Shown here: piece after piece, positions 1-11,004 of the stretch
Layout of the letters: the number at the start of each line of letters is the position of its first letter
Numbering within the stretch: position 1 is the stretch's first letter
Origin: Diphasiastrum complanatum
Taxonomy: Eukaryota; Streptophyta; Lycopodiopsida; Lycopodiales; Lycopodiaceae
DNA: 64,000 nucleotides
Assembly: GCA_029204225.1 (NCBI GenBank)
Contig: CM055106.1
Coordinates: 36,800,361-36,864,360, forward strand
Direction of reading: 5' to 3'
Translations under genes and position numbers: made by a program
The notes under the pieces: generated by a model
Seen by the model: only the letters and a program-made list of their open reading frames with translations
Told to the model about the DNA's origin: nothing
Databases searched by the model: none

Positions 1-2050
1 AGTCATCCAACATTGCGGAAAGCTTGTGTTTTAGAGCTCACTACTCAATAGATAACACCATAGCTCTAATACTCATGGAAAATCATTTGTGGTACACTGC
101 ACATCACAAACCCCCCTCCATAAACATACAAGAGATGACGAGCAGCCTGCTTGCCTTCTCGTCTGACTCACAACAAGACAACGTTGATTCAGGGAGATAA
201 ACTCAACCCCATACTCCGATACTCATACTCTGATACTGCGGTCAAAGGGCACATCCTTGGATAAGGCACCTGCAGTGGTGATTGACAAACTTGGGGACAC
301 AGTGGAAAAGAATTGATCATGTTGAGTTCTATCTATTGTTCCATGAGAGAAGATTTTAATACTAACATTCATGTTTGCTAAGTATTCATTGTCTGCTTTA
401 TGCATGTTTGATAGTTGAACGCATGCTCTAAGACATGCGGCCAAAAAGCTGATTTTCCATGGTACATGCACACTATTTCGGCCCTCCGCCAAGGTCCAAA
501 CCTTAATTGTTCGAACCACCACCACAATTTAGCCTTTAACGTTGACTTTCTTCCAAACTGCATTGACCTACCTCAACACACAGTATTGCAAGGCCAAAAA
601 CACATGAACGTGTTGGGTGCTCGTTGAACCTGGTTATGCATATGTCCAACCAAAACGCAAAAATAATAATCATAAGACTTTTAGAAGATTCTAAGATACT
701 ATTTAAGAAAACCTAGAAAATTTTATTTTTTTGACCATCCACTTGTCAATCAAATAATTTTCAGCTTAAAATGTAAAAACAAAATTTCCAAAATCATTTT
801 AATTACGAGCATGTCAATGCATGATTGCTAACGCCTCCTTGCAAAGCAATGCAGGCCAAAAACATTGCAAAGTTATCAAGTTTAGCTAAAACCCTAAATT
901 CAAAGTTGGACAGAATCAGGGCTGACAAAATTATGTTGTTTTGTACCGGGTGGCATGATGTGTGTGTATTATTCTTTACTTGTTGCTCTTTTTTTCTCTG
1001 ACTGCTTCTACTTCACGAGTAAGCCAGCCGCAGAACGCATACGTGATGCTAGCAGTTACAGTATAGTAATATCTAAATCACCACCACGTCAACCAAAACA
1101 TATACATTTTCCCGGAATAAAGAGCAGTTGCGTGGAACGAATCACGCCAATCCAATGGTGAGGAGTCTCGTTGCGTTCAAAGCTGTGTGGAAAACCATTC
1201 CTTTGGCAGCCAAAGCGATAATCTGATCTGCAGGTGGATTAGCTACCTCTGTTATAAAATGATAAACCGCCATACCAAGCTCTATTTTTGGTAGTTGATC
1301 ATGTGGAACCGGGTCTTACTAGAGCAAGAAAAGTAGTTACATCAAGTTTGAAAACGTGCGCATACACAAAGTCTTCCGTCTCCTTTATTTATCATTCATG
1401 TGGGTAATAGCAGCGAGGAGTAGTTGATGCACAGGTCAGAGTTCACGCGTCGTGACTCGCAGACTAATGACAGAGGGAATCCAATCTGGGAAACGAGATC
1501 TTTGGAGCTTTTGAAGACAGTACAAGGGATCTTAATTCTTGAGCAAGTAACAGCATGACGACTTCCCCACGCTTTTGTTGTGGAATCGATAGGGTGAGCC
1601 TATCATGCAGGATTATTACTAAATTGTGCTGCTAGTGATGTTAGTGTAGTTAGTGAATGGACTTTTAAGTGCAGAAGGAGAAGACAAGCGAGAGGATGTG
1701 CACACGCATCCGTTGACTTTAATTTACTATTGACTTTTGTTTGTGTTAGTGAGAGAGTGCTGACTCCTGAGAGACATAGATGGGCTAGGCAGCTTAGAAG
1801 GCTGTGCCACAGGATCGTGGCTGTATGGAGGACCGCGGTGGATATGCCTTCTCAGGTCTCTATTCTCGAGCTTGAAAAGGAAACAGAAAGGAAAGCACAA
1901 GTGATGAACACCTACCAAAAAAGAAGAATAAAATAGATCAAGGCTGTTATGAATAAGCAAGATATTTCCTCCACTATGTATAGATTAATAAAGTATGAAG
2001 TTGGTATCCAAAATGGGCTAAAATCAAATAGTTATTTTGATACTTAAATT
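1..2050. other. Intergenic, no gene recognised
   Basis: Only short reading frames without recognisable domains are present, and no tRNA or rRNA was seen. One 60-codon stretch on the plus strand (about 1738-1933) reads as a charged, helix-like peptide and is discussed as a finding, but it has no identified homologue. The rest is AT-rich plant intergenic sequence. Confidence 0.6.
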
Positions 2051-2059
2051 ATGGAGCTT

Positions 2060-2262
2060 TCTATACCACTCTACCTAAAACAAAAAATTTCATACAGAGT
2101 TACGCCACTAGTGGGTTATACACAATATATACAGCCTGGCCACGCCATCTGGGCAATGTTGAGATCATTTCAAGCTCCTTACAATGTCACTACACAACGG
2201 CTGGGATTCGAGCCTGCGCCATGCTGGTCACAGTCAACCACTCTACCCAAGCACCACGCTAC
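2060..2262 (-). mobile_element. tRNA-derived SINE-like element
   Basis: Read on the minus strand, the segment starts with a tRNA-like RNA polymerase III promoter. A box A-like stretch lies at about 2254-2238 (GTGCTTGGGTAGAGTGG). A box B-like GGCTCGAATCCC lies at 2214-2203, with roughly tRNA spacing between them. A non-tRNA body follows and ends in a T-rich tail near 2085. A tRNA-like head with no acceptor-stem pairing and a longer unrelated body is typical of plant SINEs. No clear target duplication was found, so the boundaries are approximate. Confidence 0.5.
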
Positions 2263-2640
2263 GATGGACCTCAACCTAAATTTTCACTTGAGATATTCAA
2301 AGTAACAAGTAGCAATATGTACATTGTATAGTCCCTTCATAGCTTATCAAAATTATATAGTGTTTTTTGTGACAAAATAATGATAATACTTTACTATATA
2401 CAAATTTGTACTAAAATGTGTACAACTTTAACTATGGGACCTAGTAAAGCCATTTGTCAACTCTTACCTATGAGCATATTATTAAATTAAATCAATGCTA
2501 CAAGCATTTTACTACATTCTACATTCTAACCACATAATAATATCAACTGCCATTACAGCATTTACATTGCATAAATACTTAATTGTACTACAAGCATATT
2601 CATGACAATGTAAATGAGATAAACAAGTCATGCCAACCAT
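2263..2640. other. AT-rich spacer, nothing recognised
   Basis: A short AT-rich interval between the SINE-like element and the gypsy reverse transcriptase relic. No reading frame with known similarity was seen. Confidence 0.5.
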
Positions 2641-3646
2641 TCAAATCTCTAGTTCTAATCTAGCCACAATATCGAATAGGATAAATATTCGATAGTAATT
2701 CGCATGACCCATAAAAATGTATACTCCTCTAATTGTTCTTGGTGGAGGCAATTCCACAATAACCTTGATTTTGGAATAATCTGTAGCAATTCCATGTCTC
2801 GAAATCACATGGCCAAGAACAACGCCATGAGTGACCCATATTTGGCATTTTTCTAGATTTAGGAAAATTTGGTATTTACGACATCGTTCAAACATTTTTT
2901 TCCAAATGATCCAGATAGTCTATATCAGAACTATGGACTCCAGGATCATCCAAATAAATTTCAACAAATTTATGCAAATACTCCTTAAAAGCAAACTACA
3001 TAACTCGTTGAAAAGAACTCGATGCGTTACAAAGTCTAAACAGCATAACTTTATAAGCATATGCTCCCCATTCTGTTGCAAAAGCTGTTTTATGTCCATT
3101 TGCAGGTGCGATTTTTAACTTGATTAAATCCACTGAATCCATCCAAAAAAACTATATGCTTCCTCTCCAGCAAGGCGATCCAATATGTTTTCCATAAAAG
3201 GCAATGGAAAGAAATCTTTACGCGTGACTTTATTCAGTGCCTTTAGGTTCACACAAATTCTCATCTTGCCATTTTCCTTAGGAACGATGACAATTGGTGA
3301 GACCCACTCGATATGCTCAACTTCATAAATCAATCCGCCTACAATAATCTCTACAACTCCTTCTTTATTAGATTTGTGACATTCGGATGACAACAATTAA
3401 ATCTTGTCACCTTTGATACTGCATCCAATACAAGAGGGATAGTATGCTCGACTACAGAAGTAGGAATTCTCTTTAAATCTTTATATGTCCAAAGAAAACA
3501 ATCTTGATATTTGATCAATAAGTTCCTCATAAAAGATTGAAACTGCTATAAGGTAAGTTGTGTTCCAACTTGAACAATCTTCTCATGTTCTCCTAGTTCG
3601 GCTAGATTCATAGGCTGCGTCCTCTGATGTGAGAAATTTCAACTAG
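2641..3646 (-). pseudogene. gypsy reverse transcriptase fragment
   Basis: Read from about 3640 downwards in shifting frames, the sequence shows conserved gypsy RT blocks: SPIVIVPKENGKMRICV-NLKALNK, the palm DGFSGFNQV region, EIYLDDPGVHS (the YLDD codons lie at 2945-2956, so the polymerase motif is intact), and LNLEKCQI...LGHVIS..GI with PPP and FMGHANYYR downstream. At least three frame changes and several stops break it. The order and spacing match the RT fingers, palm and thumb of Ty3/gypsy. The connection and RNase H domains are absent after 2641. Confidence 0.8.
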
Positions 3647-3811
3647 TTTAGTCAAGTTTAGTCATATTTTGGTTAATTGTCAATATTAGGCCAATATGCA
3701 TTTTAGACTTAAAGATAAACTTTATGGAAGTTATTTTAGTCAAAGTTCATTTGAATTACCACTTTTGGAAAGTGTGACATTTTGGATCTTAATGATCTGA
3801 AATTCTTCACA

Positions 3812-3823
3812 TGGTATCTACGC
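3812..3823 (+). promoter_or_regulatory. Primer-binding site of element A
   Basis: TGGTATCTACGC follows an LTR-like CA end and differs in a few bases from the plant copia PBS TGGTATCAGAGC, which pairs with initiator tRNA-Met. Confidence 0.5.
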
Positions 3824-4047
3824 CCTTATGTTTCAAGTTATGAAAGTAGCAACCACATTTATCAAAGATTTGGAAGAGATACTAATGCTAGAGCATGCTA
3901 GATTGATTTCTACTCAAAAATCGAGTTCTTTGCATATGTAAATTGGATTTTTTGCAAGTCAAAATTCAATTTAGGTTTACGAACTTGAGGAATTCCAATT
4001 TCACACATGGCTTACTAGATTTGCGTGATTTTTTATGCATTAGGAAG

Positions 4048-4317
4048 AGTTAGAATTCAGAATCATTGTGTTACTATATTGTGGGTCCTATCAGTGGATA
4101 AGGATTAGTTGGCCTCGCCACGAGGCAAGTCGACGGGACACGCGTCCCGCCAATGGCAACTTGGGTCATGCATGGATTGCCTGAGTGAACAACTATATGT
4201 ACAGTGTAATTTCATTTTGAGAAATACAGTTGCTATGTGAGCTTGTTGTGGAGAGTGTTTTCTGTCTGTGTTACTGTGTAGCATTATCTGTGTTCCTGTG
4301 CAAAGCAAATTCTAAGT
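4048..4317 (+). repeat. 5' LTR of element B
   Basis: This 270-bp LTR begins AGTTAGAATT and ends AATTCTAAGT. The inner TTAGAATT/AATTCTAA are perfect inverted repeats, but the outermost bases are AG and GT rather than the usual TG and CA. Two short GC-rich hairpins lie at 4112-4126 and 4134-4149. The primer-binding site follows directly at 4318. Confidence 0.88.
4112..4149. repeat. Pair of GC-rich hairpins in the LTR
   Basis: GCCTCG/CGAGGC (loop CCA) at 4112-4126 is followed by CGGGAC/GTCCCG (loop ACGC) at 4134-4149. The same pair is present in the 3' LTR near 9870-9910. Confidence 0.7.
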
Positions 4318-4330
4318 TGGTATCAGAGCC
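4318..4330 (+). promoter_or_regulatory. Primer-binding site of element B
   Basis: TGGTATCAGAGCC directly abuts the 5' LTR and is the canonical copia site complementary to initiator tRNA-Met. Confidence 0.9.
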
Positions 4331-5610
4331 GTACAGGGAGTGTACATTGTACAGTGTTGTCGTTGAAGAGAGCTTCGGGAGAACTGTCTTCTGAGAGTTC
4401 GGGGTTTACGGCGGGTTGAAAACGGAAAGAGAAACACTGGTGCAGAGAGTTTAGCACACAGAAGCTTGGTGAGCTTGAGACTGTGTGAGGATTCAGAGAC
4501 AAGGGCTGTCGGCTGAATCAGAACCTCAGAAAACAGAATTTTGAAATTCTGAAGCAAGCTATTTGGTGTTTGCAGTCAGTGTGCATTCAATCGGATATCG
4601 TTTGATGAACGGATTGAAGCATCAGCTTTCCAGCAGTAGGGCGACCTCAGAGGAAGAGGATAGGCCTATCAGAACACTGTGAATTGGAAGCCAAGAACCG
4701 ATTTGTGTGAAAAACCCTGGTCTGGGGTTTGGAAGCACAAAATCAAAGATTTCTCTCCATTCTGAACTCTTTTTGGAGCTGTAAAAGTTTGAAGGAGGGC
4801 ACCCTGCTCAGCTAAGCTAAATCACAGAAGGCCGTGGGCGGCCGCGCATCAAAGAAGGTGCTGAATCGCGTTTTGCAAGGCAAGAGAAAACCTTGGTGAA
4901 GCCATAGCTAGCAAGCAAGAGGAGAAGAGCCCGCAGGCAGATCGCGCGATGTGAAGGAGGGTGGCGACTCAGTGTATTGAAGTGTGTCGTGGCTTCAGGG
5001 ATCTGGTTTAATGCCCAAACAAAATCTAGATCGTTGGATCCAGATACAAGATAATCAATGGTAGAGATGAGCTTCATGTGGGCCGTTGGATTGCTATAAG
5101 CCATTGGATGGGCTATGAACATGGCCCTGAAGAAGTGAAGTGCATTCTGGCCTTCAACTTCATTAAAAAATCTCATACTGAAAGTTGAGTTGGGTCTCTT
5201 CACAAGTGAAGAGTGAAGTTTCTTCATTGTGAAGAAACAGCTCAAAACTAGAAAAGTCCCTATTTTTGGGTCCTTTGCCCGTTTTGACCCAAACGAAAGG
5301 CTATAACCTCCAAACGAAGGGCACCCGGACTGTACCTACAAGTACGGTACAGAAAAACAGAGTGATTGCAACGGAGAAAGTGTTCGGAGTACACCAGAAG
5401 TGATTTCAACATTCCACTGGGCACGTTGTTGGGAGTTGACGACTGAGTGCATTTCGGAAGGCGACACCGATTTGGCTTTCAAATTGGTGGAAAAGCGGCG
5501 AGTGGCTTGGTAAGGGAAAAAGTGCAGGTCATTATTTTCAACTTCTGACACCACTGTTGGCCTCGGCATAATGTTCTTAGCCTAAGGTAGAAGTTTCAAG
5601 CAGTTTTGCG
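4331..5610 (+). other. Long untranslated leader of element B
   Basis: About 1.28 kb separates the primer-binding site from the gag start. It has no conserved domain on the plus strand. A 142-codon frame on the opposite strand (5245-4817) has no recognisable domain and is most likely chance. Confidence 0.6.
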
Positions 5611-6427
5611 ATGGCAAACATGGGAGAGTCCATTTTGAGTGAAAGTAGCAAATTGGACAGGATTTTTAACTATGCAGTGTGGAAATTCAAAATGAAAAAC
5701 ATACTGATGGAGAAAGACGTGTGGGAAGTCATCACAGGTGATGAGAGAAGGTCGCCAAATGAAGCAGACATCAAAGTGTTCGACAAAAAGATGAGGAAAG
5801 CTTTGACCTTCATTAACTTGTCAGTGAAGGATCACATCATTACCCACATTTGTGATGCTATTACACCCAGACAGGCATGGGATGTGCTAAAGGAGCAGTT
5901 CAAAACGTCAAATCCATCAAGAATCATGTTTCTGAAGTCCAAGTTGAATAGTGCCCGCATGGAACAAGGAGAGCACATTCAGACGTACATGACCAGAATC
6001 AAGACAATGAGAGATGAACTGCATTCTATTGGTGAGCGCATACGTGATGTGGAGCTGGTGCACAATGCATTGTGCGGCATTGCAGAACCCTATCAGATGT
6101 TTGTGAGCGGAATAGCATCAAGAAAAAGATTGCCAACCTTTGACGAGCTCACAAGAATCTTGATGTAGGAAGAGCAACGGCGAGAAATGGTGAAAGCTAG
6201 ATGTCAAAATACTGACGATCAGGCACTTGCGACATGCCAAAAACAAGGCAAGGGCAAGGGCAAGAAGAAGTCTAAGCAGTAATTTGCCAAATCTTAGGAG
6301 GATGAGGGATCTTCCAGTAAAACTAAGAAGAAAGACAAGTGCTTCCATTGTGGTAAAAAGGGCCATTGGAAGAGTGAATGTCACAAATTTCCGGTGGAAC
6401 AAGGCAAGGGAAAACCAAAACAAGTAG
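5611..6427 (+). pseudogene. copia Gag of element B, with internal stops
   Basis: The frame opens at 5611 (MANMGESILSESSKLD) and reads the usual copia Gag (UBN2-type) sequence, with WKFKMKNIL near the N-terminus and RQAWDVLKEQF in the middle. A TAG at about 6166 ends it, and a second stop follows near 6281. After these the frame continues into a CCHC zinc knuckle, CFHCGKKGHWKSEC, at about 6340-6380, with all four metal ligands intact. Gag would form the virus-like particle that packages element RNA. The start was chosen as the first ATG before the conserved block. Confidence 0.85.
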
Positions 6428-6894
6428 GTAACCTTGTCGATGAGGGTGAGATTGAAGACTCTAGCATCTTCATATTTGCATTGTCATCTAATCAAGATGA
6501 TCAAGCATGGTATATTGACTCGGGAGCCATAAGACACGTGACAGGTAACAAGGATTGGTTCAGTAGTTTGAAGGTGTTGGATAATGGAACATATGTCTCA
6601 CAAGCAAATGGTGAGGTGTGCATGATCAAGGGGATAGGCACCGTTTCAATCCACCTACCTAATGGCAAAAGCAAGATGATCAGGGAGGTACTTTACGTAC
6701 CAGGTTTGAAGAAAAATCTACTTTATGTTGGAGTCATTACTGATCAAAAGTTGAAAGTAGAATTCGCCCATGATCGTTGCTTTGTGAAGGATGTGAACCA
6801 AAAGTTCAAAGTTATTGTGGATGGAGTAAGAGAGCCCAATACAAAATTGTATAGGTTGAATGCTACAATTAGGGGGAAACATGGACTTGTATAG
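6428..6894 (+). pseudogene. copia protease region of element B
   Basis: Continues in the same frame as Gag. The aspartic protease motif is WYIDSGAIRHVTG (codons near 6508-6545), where D-S-G is the catalytic triplet. The downstream VLYVPGLKKNLLYVG block that closes the copia protease domain lies near 6690. A TAG stop at 6892 precedes the integrase zinc finger. The domain is otherwise complete. Confidence 0.85.
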
Positions 6895-7780
6895 TCCATT
6901 CCATCGCAAACTGAGTTGTGGCATAAGAGGCTTGGTCACTTGAACTTGGGAAGCCTCAGTTTGATGAGAAAATTGGAGATGGTAACAGGATTGCCTACCA
7001 TAGAAGATCACTTGAAATCGATGTGCGAATCTTGTGTATATGGGAAGCAGCATCGAGAGAAGTTCAATAAAGGGGGTGTTGCAAGAGCAAAGAACATCAT
7101 GGATTTAATCCACACAGATTTATGCGGGCATATGAGGACTATGTCCTTAGGTAAAGCCTTCTATTTCATGACCTTTATTGATGATATGTCACGTAAGATG
7201 TGGATCTACTTCTTGAAGAAGAAATCAGATGCATTTGATAACTTCAAGAGCTTCAAAGCATTGGTCAAAAATCAGACAGGTAGGAAGATCAAAGTCCTAA
7301 GATCAGATAGTGGAGGTGAGTACAAGTCTAATGACTTCAATGATCTTTGTGATCAATGTGGGATTAAATAACAATTTACGCAAGCTCATACTCCTGCTCT
7401 CAATGGTGTAGCTGAGCGCAAAAATCGTACGATTGTGAAAAGTGTCAAATCTATGCTAGCTGAGATGAAACTACCAAAAGATTTTTGGTCAGAAGCATGT
7501 AGCACGATAGTCTATCTTCAAAATAGAAGTCCTACCATTGCCATACCAAAGATAACACCTGAGGAAGCATTCACGAAGAAGAAGCCAAAGGTGAACCACT
7601 TGCGAATCTTTGGATGTAAGGCCTTTGTACACATTCCTAAGGAAGAAAGACGTAAACTTGATGTAAAAGCTATCAAGTGCATATTCCTAGGATATGAAGA
7701 TCGTGTGAAGGGCTATAGATGTTTTGATCCAGTCGAAAACGAAATCCATATAAGCGTGATGTTATCTTTGATGAATCCAA
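6895..7780 (+). pseudogene. copia integrase of element B
   Basis: Starts with the HHCC zinc finger (LWHKRLGHLNLG ... CESCVYGKQHREKF). The core has the first Asp in DLIHTDLCG, the second Asp in VLRSDSGGEY and the Glu in [11 protein letters not shown], so the DDE triad is present. A TAA at about 7369 interrupts the frame between the second Asp and the Glu. The GKKR-like C-terminal block FGCKAFVHIP ... IFLGYE is present. A frameshift near 7770 moves the continuing polyprotein into another frame. Confidence 0.87.
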
Positions 7781-7781
7781 G

Positions 7782-9065
7782 ATGTATGAAGATGAGGATG
7801 CTGAGAAGATAGACACATCCACTGGGAAAGATGGTATAGTGAGGATACAACCAGATGATGATCCATTCATTGACCTTCCGAGTGATGAACATGAGGATAT
7901 ATCTCAAGATACTACTACTCAACCTCAAGAAACAAGTTGGAGAGGTAGGGACAAACCTTTTGGTGCAAGAAGGATTGAAGTTGCAGGTGACAAACGCAAG
8001 AAGAAGGATGTACCGTGGGATACATTTTCACCAGGAAGCCCATCACCTGACAAGAAGCTCCCTAAGTGGTTTGAGAGATTGTTGGAGAGCCGCGACATAG
8101 ATGACTTTCCAGGATCATCTAACCAAGGAGAGCTACGAAGATCAGCAAGAGAGAAGATACTACCTGAAAGGTATGAAGCAAATTATGCTCTCTTATCCAG
8201 CATTATTCAAAGCAAAGAACCTTCGACTTACGGTGAAGCGAAGGATGATGACATTTGGGTCAAGGCCATGGGAGAGGAGATGGAGTCAATTGCTAAGCAT
8301 AGCACATGGGACTTAATAGAACCACCAGTTGGCAGGAAACCCATTGGTTGTAAATGGGTATACAGGACTAAGTACCATGCAGATGGAAGTATAGCAAAGC
8401 ACAAAGCAAGATTGGTGATCAAAGGGTACGCACAAAATAAAGGCATCGACTATGAGGAGACCTTTGCGCCAGTTTGTAAGTGGAATACTCTACATCTACT
8501 TATTGCTTTAGCTTCACATTTTGGTTGGCCTTTGCATCAGATGGATGTGAAATCTGCTTTTCTAAATGGTGAGTTAGAAGAAGAAGTGTTCATGGATCAA
8601 CCTGAAGGCTTTGTAACGAAAGGACAGGAAAATAAAGTATGTCGCTTGAAGAAAGCGCTTTATGGTCTTAAACAAGCACCACGTGTGTGGTATAGCAGGA
8701 CTGATGCCTACTTTTGTTCAAAGGGGATGGTGAGAACACATTCTGATCCAAATCTATATGTCTTATGCTTTGATAGTATGGTTGCTTTGATTGCTCTTTA
8801 TGTTGATGACTTGATTATTACGGGAAATAATTAAGAGATGATAGATATGATCAAGAAAGACCTCATGGAATAATTTGAGATGACAGATCTCAGCTTGATG
8901 CATTACTGCCTTGGAGTAGAAGTGTGGCAAAAAAGACATGAAGTGGGTTTAACACAGGTGAAGTATGTCAAAGAGTTGCTGCACAGGTTTAGGTTGCAAG
9001 ATTGCAAACCAGTAAACACTCCTATTGAACCAGGTAAAAAGCTTTCTAACCTTGATGAGTCATAG
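7782..9065 (+). pseudogene. copia reverse transcriptase of element B
   Basis: After an acidic linker the RT domain starts near 8250 (WVKAMGEEMESI). It carries the typical blocks [48 protein letters not shown] and the catalytic LYVDDLIITG at about 8795-8825. A TAA follows this motif at about 8832, and others occur at about 8871 and 9063. The second half has the HYCLGVEVW and CKPVNTPIEP blocks. All stops are in one frame, consistent with point decay rather than rearrangement. Confidence 0.9.
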
Positions 9066-9749
9066 TCATTTGATGCTACACTATATAGATAGTTAGTGGG
9101 GAGCTTGATTTACCTTACCACGACTAGACCAGATATATGCTACGTTGTTGGCATTGTAAGTCAATTTATGGCAGCACCTACGGAAATGCATTGGAAGGTA
9201 GCTAAATACATTTTGCGTTATGTGAAAGGCACTTCAGAGTATGGCTTGATTTACAGGAAGCATGATGGTTTACCTGAGTTGTGTGGCTATGTGGATGCGG
9301 ATTGAGGAGGCGACTATGATGATCGTAGATCCACCACAGGATATATATTCCAGTTTTGTGGTAGTTGCTTTTCCTGGTCTAGTAAGAAGCAAAGTACAAT
9401 TGCTCTTTCCACCACAGAAGCAGAGTATAAGGCAATGTGTAGTGCAGCACAGAAAGCTATATGGTTGAGACAAATCTTGGAAGAAATTGGCATGAGGCAG
9501 AAAAATCCCACGACTTTACATAGCGATAGTCAGAATGGCATTCAGCTAGCAAAGAATCCAGTGTTCCATGAGAGAACTAAACACATTGAGATTCAGTATT
9601 ACTTCATACGTGAGAGGCTGTTGAGTCGTGAAATTCATGTTGTTCATTGTAGCACAGAAGAACAACTAGCTGATATTTTCACTAAGCCACTTACTGGAGA
9701 AAAGTTTGATAAGTTTAGATCAAAGCTTTCTGTACTTAAAGTTTGTTGA
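9066..9749 (+). pseudogene. copia RNase H of element B
   Basis: The frame of the RT continues with [18 protein letters not shown], then the RNase H domain. The first Asp is in YVDAD (about 9300) and is followed by an in-frame TGA. The [10 protein letters not shown] block carries the catalytic Glu, and [15 protein letters not shown] the next Asp. The [12 protein letters not shown] and [12 protein letters not shown] blocks are intact. The polyprotein ends at the TGA at 9747-9749, 53 bp before the 3' LTR. Confidence 0.88.
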
Positions 9750-9791
9750 CTTTATAGCTATGTATATGACTATATAAAAAGTGACTCTACT

Positions 9792-9802
9792 TTAAGGGAG
9801 AG
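9792..9802 (+). promoter_or_regulatory. Polypurine tract of element B
   Basis: The purine run TTAAGGGAGAG lies immediately before the 3' LTR, where plus-strand DNA synthesis of the element would be primed. Confidence 0.8.
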
Positions 9803-10076
9803 AGTTAGAATTAAAGTAGAATCATTGTGTTACTGTACTGTGGGTCCTATCAGTGGATAAGGATCAGTTGGCCTCGCCACGAGGCAAGTCGACGGGACAC
9901 GCGTCCCGCCAACGGCAACCTGGGTCATGCATGGGTCGCCTGAGTGAACAACTAGATGTATAGTGTAATTTCATTTTGAGAAATACAGTTGCTATGTGAG
10001 CTTGTTGTGGAGAGTGTTTTCTGTCTGTGTTATTGTGTAGCATGATCTGTGTTCCTGTGCAAAGCAAATTCTAAGT
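9803..10076 (+). repeat. 3' LTR of element B
   Basis: This 274-bp LTR is a direct repeat of 4048-4317. It again starts AGTTAGAATT and ends AATTCTAAGT, and it is followed at once by the GGAAG target duplication. Confidence 0.88.
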
Positions 10077-10081
10077 GGAAG

Positions 10082-10385
10082 GTCTCATTAGAGGCTACAA
10101 GATTCTATATCAAGATTTTTGCAATTGCATGTAGAAATTGGAAGATTCAATTTTTGCAATTTTGTCAAAATCCTAATTTTGATTGGTTCTCTATTTTTTG
10201 AAGTTGCTAGACTTTAATAGAGTGTGTTTCAATCTTAGGAAGTGGCAAGATTTAGATCATAGGTTGATCATGAATTCTTCATTCTATGTGTTGATTTGCT
10301 AGTAATAGTGCAAGAAGAGGATTGAGAGTTTCCGTATCTTTGTGATTTTCTTTTTAATACATTTGTTGTCATTCAATCAACTATT
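10082..10385 (+). other. Leader of element A, resumed
   Basis: The untranslated leader of the outer gag-only element continues here after element B. It is recognisably homologous to 14740-15060 (shared blocks include GCATGTAGAA and GGAAGTGGCAAGATT), which identifies it as the same family. Confidence 0.7.
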
Positions 10386-11004
10386 CTACTTGGAAGGTGA
10401 GGATAGAGTCCTTATTGGAGATGAATGAGTTGATGGAGATTGTTGCAGGTGTGGAGGAGAGACCTCAGGCACCTCAAGATCGAGGTATGACAAGAGAGCA
10501 AAGAAAGCTCTACACATGATCAAGATGAATGTTACCAATGAGGTACTCAAGGAGATTGGTAAGAGCAATTCATCTCGAGAGGCTTGGGAAGCTTTGAAGA
10601 AGCTTTATGAATCCAAGTCCACATCTAGAGTTTTGACTCTAAGAAGACAAATCTTTCAAAGTTTGCAAAAGAAGGAAGAGAGTACTCATGATTTTGTTTT
10701 GAGGATTAAAGCATTCAATGATGAGTTAGCATGTATAGATGAGAGCATTAAGGAGGTAGAACTTGTTCAAGTTATACTTAATGTCTTGTTGGATGATCAT
10801 GCTAAAATTATTCAAGGCTTTGATATTCAAAAGACTTTGCCAAGCATTGTGGATTTGCAAGAGATTTTGATGAATGGGGAGTTTAGGCTTCAATCAAGAG
10901 GAGGTGGATCTACATCAACATCTCAATATGAAGTGGAGGCTATGTCCATCAAAGGCAAGTTCAAGGGCATAAGAAAAGGCAAGTGGTCAAAGGATCAAGA
11001 TTAA
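10386..11004 (+). pseudogene. copia-type Gag of element A
   Basis: The N-terminal part (TWKVRIESLLEMNELMEI) lies in one frame from 10388. The main part, from 10516 (MIKMNVTNEVLKEIGK), lies in another, so there is a frameshift near 10500. The rest is a standard UBN2-type copia Gag: SREAWEALKKLYESKSTSRV, the LRRQIFQSLQKKEES helix, the basic stretch before the zinc knuckle, and a stop at 11002. Closely similar Gag sequence recurs at 16290-16850 (plus) and 17981-17574 (minus), which defines a family with several local copies. Confidence 0.85.

Larger units (their letters stand above)
4048..10076 (+). mobile_element. Ty1/copia retrotransposon, nearly full length (element B)
   Basis: Two direct LTRs (4048-4317 and 9803-10076) bracket gag, protease, integrase, reverse transcriptase and RNase H in copia order. 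The element is flanked by a 5-bp duplication, GGAAG, at 4043-4047 and 10077-10081. Removing it restores the element A leader, which can be checked against the related copy at about 14700-14760. The two LTRs differ at only about a dozen positions plus a small indel by eye, so the insertion is much younger than its hosts. In-frame stops and one frameshift make it non-coding today. Confidence 0.92.

Noticed and set aside
4817..5245. 142-codon minus-strand frame in the leader of element B
   Set aside because: No domain or coding signature, lies antisense inside a retroelement leader, and is probably a chance open frame.
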